This document shows, in pieces, positions 14,402-18,261 of a stretch of DNA of 18,261 nucleotides (positions are counted from its first letter, which is position 1; the number at the start of each line of letters is the position of its first letter). The position numbers were made by a program, and so were the translations under genes. Below the pieces are notes generated by a model that worked only from the letters and a program-made list of their open reading frames with translations, did not search any database and had not been told where the DNA came from. The stretch lies in assembly GCA_002319815.1 (NCBI GenBank), contig DCFR01000002.1:1-18261 (forward strand), in the 5' to 3' direction. Origin of the DNA: Megamonas sp. UBA1799 (GTDB lineage: Bacteria > Bacillota > Negativicutes > Selenomonadales > Selenomonadaceae).

Positions 14402-15710
14402 ACCAGATAATTTCAGTGATGTCTGCTCGCATGCCGATTGCTGCGCTTTGGCCGGAGCCGCCGCTTTTTTTGCCGGCATCCCGGATGCCGCAGTGGTTGT
14501 AAATGGGCCGCTGTGGTGCTATTTTTACGCTATGCGGCATCTGGAGGACAGTTTGCCGCTGCTTTCCCAGCGGATGCATTGTACACAGCTGGATAACGAG
14601 TCCATTGTTTTTGGTTCGGAGGAATATCTGCGCGAGACCTTGCAGCCATATGTGCAGGAACCGCCGGCGCTGCTTTGTATTGAAAGCAATTGTTCGGCCA
14701 GTCTGATCGGCGATGATACGGCCGGCATTGCCAGGGATATGGGGATTCATTGCCCTGTGGTGGTTTTTGACAGCGGCGGACTTACCGGCGGTTTTGCCGA
14801 AGGCTATGTGAAAGCTTCACTGGCCGTACTGGATACGCTGTCGCTGCAGCCGAACCCGCACCCGGAGCCGCAGTGGGTCAATTTGCTGGGACTGACAACC
14901 GGATATTATAATGGCGTTAATGATCGGCGGGAGTTGGTTCGACTTTTACAATTGGCCGGCTATACGGTCAATACTTGTCCGGGTGATGGGACTTTCGCCG
15001 GAATGCTTTCGGATATACCGCGGGCCGCGTTGAATATAGTTGTCCATGAAGAACTGGGACTGGCTATGGCGCAGGCGTTGAAGGATCGGCTGGGAATGCC
15101 TTTCATTGTGCCGGGGATTCCTTATGGGACCGCTGGGACAAAGCGTTGGTTTGAAGCCATCCAGGCTGTTTTGCCTGCGCCCTCCATGCCGGCTGCTTTA
15201 TCGGAAATTGAACGGGTGCGGAATGGACTGCTTCTGCGTATTAATGATTTTAAGATGACTTGGGATGAACTTTGGTTTGACGAGGTCGTTATTGCGGCGC
15301 CGCCTTCAACTGCGTTTGGACTGGCCGAGGCGCTGCGGACGGAATGGGCGGATACCGGGCATCTTACTGTTATTGTGCAGCAGGCTGCTGCCGGCAGCGT
15401 TCAGCAGCCGACGGGCAGCTGGCTGGATACGGTTTATTCCGCGGCTGTTGACGGGGAGAACATACAGCGGCATCTGGCGCAGATGAAAAGCGGACTGGTT
15501 ATGGGCAGCAGCAATGAAAGCAGTCTGCTTCGCCGTGCGGGGTGTCGGGCGGTTCAGCTTTTCCCGGTAGCTTTTCCGGTGGAGGAACGCATTCTGCTGA
15601 CGGACGCGCCTTTTATGGGATTGCGCGGCGCACAGTATATACAGGAATGTCTCTGGAATGAAAAAATCGGGCAGATTTTTCGAGGCGTGCCAAGGGAGGA
15701 GCAGGAATGA
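14394..15710 (+). CDS. Nitrogenase component 1-like subunit, NifK/BchB-type
   Basis: This 438-residue protein is a second, distinct component 1 homologue and would pair with the upstream subunit. Cys17 (in HADCCALAG), Cys42 in NGPLWCYF and Cys100 in ESNCSASLIGDDTAGIA are spaced 25 and 58, the same as NifK Cys70, 95 and 153. The LGMPFIVPGIPYGTAGT block marks the third nucleotide-fold-like domain. Cys11, Cys16 and Cys63 are additional cysteines near the presumed cluster. Two different subunits argue against a CfbD-like enzyme, which uses one gene product, and the extra C-terminal domain of BchB is missing. GGGGAGGG precedes the ATG. Its stop overlaps the permease start in an ATGA. I cannot assign substrate; a tetrapyrrole or corrin ring is the best inference. 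Confidence 0.88.
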   Translation: MLRPDNFSDVCSHADCCALAGAAAFFAGIPDAAVVVNGPLWCYFYAMRHLEDSLPLLSQRMHCTQLDNESIVFGSEEYLRETLQPYVQEPPALLCIESNCSASLIGDDTAGIARDMGIHCPVVVFDSGGLTGGFAEGYVKASLAVLDTLSLQPNPHPEPQWVNLLGLTTGYYNGVNDRRELVRLLQLAGYTVNTCPGDGTFAGMLSDIPRAALNIVVHEELGLAMAQALKDRLGMPFIVPGIPYGTAGTKRWFEAIQAVLPAPSMPAALSEIERVRNGLLLRINDFKMTWDELWFDEVVIAAPPSTAFGLAEALRTEWADTGHLTVIVQQAAAGSVQQPTGSWLDTVYSAAVDGENIQRHLAQMKSGLVMGSSNESSLLRRAGCRAVQLFPVAFPVEERILLTDAPFMGLRGAQYIQECLWNEKIGQIFRGVPREEQE

Positions 15711-16744
15711 GGAAAACAGAGTATTCTTCCGGAACATTTTTTGTTGGCATGCTGGTTATTTTTTTTCTTGTGGCAGTTCTTTCGCTTTCCTGGGGACAAA
15801 TTGACATTCCCTTCCGCAATGTTTTGGCGGCTTTGTCACAAGCTGTCGGGCTGCCATTTTTGCGCGATGTAACCGTTACGCCGGAGCAGCAGGCCGTTCT
15901 CTGGCATATTCGCATGCCGCGTACGTTGGTGGGGCTTTTGGTCGGGGCCGGGCTGGGTGCGTCCGGTACGGTCATGCAGGGGATTTTCAGCAATCCGCTG
16001 GCCGATCCGGGGATTATTGGCGTTTCGAGCGGCGCTGCGGTGGGCGCAGTTCTGGCCATTGCATTGGGTTTCAGCGAGACGAGCATGTTTGCCATGCCGG
16101 CGTTTGCGTTTATCGGTTCTTTGGCTGCGGTGACGCTGACGGTCTGTCTGGCTATGCGGCATGGCAAAGTGCCGGTTATGACTTTGTTGTTAGCCGGCGT
16201 GGTGGTTGGCATGCTTTTGGGAGCGATTACCGCCGGTATTTTGACGGTGATCAATGAACAAAAATTGCAGCAGTATCTGTTCTGGACGATTGGCGGGCTT
16301 GATTATCGTCGCTGGGAGCATGTTTTGATCGGCGTCGGTCCGATTTGCAGCGGGATTCTCATCATGCTGCTGATGACCCGTCATTTGAATATTCTCGTAT
16401 TGGGGGATGTAGAAGCAAAGGCCGTTGGCATGCCGGTGGCAAAATACCGGCTGTCGCTTTTGGCAGTGGCCGCGATGACGACGGCGACCGGCGTTTGCAT
16501 CAGCGGCAATATCGGTTTTGTCGGTTTGGTAGTGCCGCATATGATGCGAATGCTTGTAGGGCCGGATCACCGGCGGCTTTTGCCAGCCAGCGTTCTGGCC
16601 GGAGGCGCCTTTCTGGTCCTTTGCGATACCATTGGCCGTATTCTGATTCCGCCGATGGAAATTCGCGTTGGTATTATGACAGCGCTCTTAGGAACGCCTT
16701 ACTTTTTATACCTTTTACGCAAAACGCACAATCTGACACGCTGA
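15707..16744 (+). CDS. BtuC/FecCD-type ABC importer permease
   Basis: This 345-residue integral membrane protein forms the homodimeric channel of a corrinoid/siderophore/heme importer. Hydrophobic segments consistent with about ten helices run throughout. Family motifs are RMPRTLVGLLVGAGLGASG, MQGIFSNPLADPGIIGVSSG (about 87-106) and NIGFVGLVVPHMMRMLVG near 267-284, with the GPDHRRLLPAS loop that contacts the ATPase. AAGGGAGGAG gives a strong ribosome site, and the ATGA overlap with the nifK-like gene couples its translation to that of the reductase. The matching lipoprotein and ATPase genes lie far upstream in the same series, so the importer is split around the chelatase and reductase genes. 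Confidence 0.93.
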   Translation: MRKTEYSSGTFFVGMLVIFFLVAVLSLSWGQIDIPFRNVLAALSQAVGLPFLRDVTVTPEQQAVLWHIRMPRTLVGLLVGAGLGASGTVMQGIFSNPLADPGIIGVSSGAAVGAVLAIALGFSETSMFAMPAFAFIGSLAAVTLTVCLAMRHGKVPVMTLLLAGVVVGMLLGAITAGILTVINEQKLQQYLFWTIGGLDYRRWEHVLIGVGPICSGILIMLLMTRHLNILVLGDVEAKAVGMPVAKYRLSLLAVAAMTTATGVCISGNIGFVGLVVPHMMRMLVGPDHRRLLPASVLAGGAFLVLCDTIGRILIPPMEIRVGIMTALLGTPYFLYLLRKTHNLTR

Positions 16745-16755
16745 GGAGGAACAAT

Positions 16756-17496
16756 ATGGACGAGGCCGGATATGCTGTCGAGACAGAAGAACTGGTCAAG
16801 ACGTATAATAATATTTGTGTGGTGGATCATTTGAATCTGCGGATCCCGCGGGGCGGCGTATTTGGCCTTTTAGGCCCCAATGGCGCGGGGAAAACAACGC
16901 TGATGAAGATGATTGCTGGTTTGGTGCGGCCTACTTCCGGGCGCCTTCGCATCATGGGGCAGGATGCCGGGCAAAGGACGCCGGCTTTGAAAAAGCTGGT
17001 TGGTTTGATTCCGCAGGACAGCAATCTGGAAAGGGAGTTTACGGTGGAAGAGGCTTTAAGGGTGTATGGACGCCTTTTTGGGGTGAAGCCGTTGGATTCC
17101 CGGGTAGAGCAGATTATTGAGATGTTTTCTTTGCAAAATATGCGTCATAAGACAATCCGGGCTTTGTCCGGCGGCATGATGCGGCGGGTGCTCATTGCCC
17201 GCTGCCTGGTTCCGCAGCCGGAATTATTGCTGCTCGATGAACCTACAGTGGGCTTGGACCCGGATGTGCGCCAATCCATCTGGGAGATTATCGCGTCGCT
17301 GCGTAATGCCGGGAAAACGCTGGTTTTTACTACGCATTATATGGAAGAAGCCGAACGGCTTTGCGATCATATTGCTATGTTTCGGCAGGGACAGATGGTT
17401 TTTTCCGATACAAAGGCAGCCTTGCAACAAAAAATCGGCTATGATGCGCATGATCTGGAAGAGCTTTTTATTCGGTTGGCCAGGGAGGGAGTCTGA
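16756..17496 (+). CDS. ABC-2-type exporter ATPase
   Basis: This 246-residue ATPase resembles the DrrA/NodI/CcmA class that powers ABC-2 exporters. Walker A GPNGAGKT is at 40-47, the Q-loop is in GLIPQDSN, signature LSGGMMRRV near 137-145, Walker B LLLLDEPTVGLDPD after it, and the switch His in FTTHYMEEAERL, a typical exporter-ATPase sequence. GAGGAGG lies 6 bases before the ATG, which itself is 11 bases past the importer permease stop; an apparent longer reading frame upstream is only a frame through the permease gene. The permease gene follows after 4 bases. A possible role is export of a product or by-product of the tetrapyrrole pathway; this is inference from position. Confidence 0.92.
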   Translation: MDEAGYAVETEELVKTYNNICVVDHLNLRIPRGGVFGLLGPNGAGKTTLMKMIAGLVRPTSGRLRIMGQDAGQRTPALKKLVGLIPQDSNLEREFTVEEALRVYGRLFGVKPLDSRVEQIIEMFSLQNMRHKTIRALSGGMMRRVLIARCLVPQPELLLLDEPTVGLDPDVRQSIWEIIASLRNAGKTLVFTTHYMEEAERLCDHIAMFRQGQMVFSDTKAALQQKIGYDAHDLEELFIRLAREGV

Positions 17497-17500
17497 TCGC

Positions 17501-18235
17501 ATGGGATGTTATGCGGTATTCAGCCGGGAGGTTTTGATTCTTTATAAGAAAATTGGTCAGATGGGCTATGTGTTTTCCAGTATTATTTCTCCCTTTATTT
17601 ATCTTTTTGCCTTTGGTTACGGGCTGGGCAGCCGGGTGGAGGTTGATGGGGGCTATCTTCCCTTTTTAGCCGGCGGTATCATCGGCATTACCGTGATGAT
17701 CAATGCCTTTCAACAGACGGCGACCTCGGTGAGTGTGGGCAAGATGTATTATCATATCTTTCAGAATTTGGTTCTTTCGCCCGTTCACGATTTTGCGGTG
17801 ATCATTGGCATTATTGGAGCCGGTATGCTGCGGGGGATTTTTTTTGGCGGATTGATTTTTTTAATGGCATGGTTGGTGTTTGGTGCTGTTGGCATTCATT
17901 TATCTTTAATCGTCGGCGCCGTGCTTGGTTCCTTTTGTTTTGCAGCACTGGGGGTGATTGTCGGCTTAGTTGTCCGGCAGCCGGATGATGTGGCCTTTGT
18001 GAACAATTTTATTATTATGCCAATGACTTTTTTCGGCGGCTCATTTTTCCCCGTGGATAGTCTGCCGTCAGTCTTGCGGGTACTGGTTATGATTTTTCCG
18101 ATTGGCGCGCTGAACCGTCTGATGCGCAGTACAGTCTGGAACATGGATATGGCATACTGCGGATTGATGTTGTTTGTTCTGGGATTGATTTTTTTATTCA
18201 TCAGCGTTCGGCTGTATCGGCAGTACAGTGAATGA
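17501..18235 (+). CDS. ABC-2-type transporter permease
   Basis: This 244-residue membrane protein has a short cytoplasmic start (FSREVLILYKK) and about six hydrophobic segments, as usual for ABC-2 permeases. The conserved late motif around FFGGSFFPVDSLPSVLR, followed by FPIGALNRLMR, is diagnostic of the family. CAGGGAGGGAG precedes the ATG, and the upstream ATPase stop is only 4 bases away, so the two form a pair. The protein ends with a basic tail (RLYRQYSE). Substrate is unknown. The last 26 bases of the window contain no further gene. Confidence 0.9.
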   Translation: MGCYAVFSREVLILYKKIGQMGYVFSSIISPFIYLFAFGYGLGSRVEVDGGYLPFLAGGIIGITVMINAFQQTATSVSVGKMYYHIFQNLVLSPVHDFAVIIGIIGAGMLRGIFFGGLIFLMAWLVFGAVGIHLSLIVGAVLGSFCFAALGVIVGLVVRQPDDVAFVNNFIIMPMTFFGGSFFPVDSLPSVLRVLVMIFPIGALNRLMRSTVWNMDMAYCGLMLFVLGLIFLFISVRLYRQYSE

Positions 18236-18261
18236 GACTAGTGTATTGGCACGTTGACTTT

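Noticed and set aside
12298..15710. Nitrogen-fixation nifHDK operon
   Set aside because: The D-like protein lacks the FeMo-cofactor cysteine, both component 1 proteins are shorter than NifD/NifK, and no nifB, nifE, nifN or other assembly genes are present.
12298..15710. Chlorophyll or bacteriochlorophyll biosynthesis cluster (BchLNB with BchIDH)
   Set aside because: The large chelatase subunit is CobN-like rather than BchH-like, the K-like protein lacks the BchB C-terminal domain, and cbiZ with B12-type transport genes replaces any photosynthesis gene.
16345..16755. N-terminal extension of the exporter ATPase
   Set aside because: It is an alternative frame through the importer permease gene; ATG 16756 has GAGGAGG and matches the usual ATPase start.
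17195..17500. N-terminal extension of the ABC-2 permease
   Set aside because: It is a shadow frame of the exporter ATPase gene; ATG 17501 has a good ribosome site and gives the normal family length.
18254..18259. TTGACT near the right edge as a promoter -35 element
   Set aside because: The window ends two bases later, so no -10 element or downstream gene can be examined.
1..18261. Minus-strand coding genes, CRISPR arrays, tRNAs, insertion sequences
   Set aside because: Minus-strand open frames all lie opposite strong plus-strand genes and encode low-complexity, family-less sequences; no spaced repeat array, tRNA cloverleaf, transposase or long terminal repeats were seen.

Overview
The window reads as one long, all-plus-strand accessory locus from an anaerobic diderm Firmicute, most likely a member of the Negativicutes (Sporomusaceae-like). 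That placement is inferred: strong Gram-positive-type Shine-Dalgarno sequences and mixed GC of roughly 50% occur beside a complete TonB-dependent outer-membrane receptor, a combination typical of the Negativicutes. The sequence alone does not name a species.

Layout, left to right. (1) Positions 1-482: a promoter overlapped by a perfect 16-bp inverted repeat, a 102-residue protein built from two copies of a His-containing repeat, and a strong intrinsic terminator. (2) Positions 499-6306: cbiZ (adenosylcobinamide amidohydrolase with an extra C-terminal region), a full-length cobN-like large chelatase subunit, and a BtuF/FepB-type substrate-binding lipoprotein, joined by overlapping ends. (3) Positions 6307-8285: a probable internal promoter with a TTAGG/CCTAA palindrome in its spacer, then a TonB-dependent receptor. 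(4) Positions 8286-8412: a gap with a GC-rich hairpin and a weak possible promoter. (5) Positions 8413-16744: ChlI-like and ChlD-like AAA+ chelatase subunits, a BtuD/FecE-type ATPase, a NifH-like reductase, two distinct NifD/NifK-like subunits and a BtuC/FecCD-type permease. From the ATPase onward the genes overlap by 4-11 bases. (6) Positions 16756-18235: an ABC-2 ATPase and permease, probably an exporter.

The central interpretation is a self-contained tetrapyrrole uptake and processing pathway. The receptor, binding protein, permease and ATPase would import a corrinoid- or porphyrin-like compound. CbiZ would trim a cobinamide side chain. CobN with ChlI and ChlD would insert (or exchange) a metal, and the NifH-DK-like pair would carry out an ATP-driven low-potential reduction of the ring, as BchLNB and CfbCD do in chlorophyll and F430 synthesis. 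The D and K proteins keep the three cysteine positions used for the inter-subunit Fe-S cluster, with spacing almost identical to true nitrogenase. The D-like protein lacks the FeMo-cofactor cysteine, and no nifB, nifE or nifN is present, so nitrogen fixation is not a sensible reading. The importer genes are physically interleaved with the nitrogenase-like genes, which is the strongest evidence in the window that they act together. Substrate, metal and product cannot be read from the sequence.
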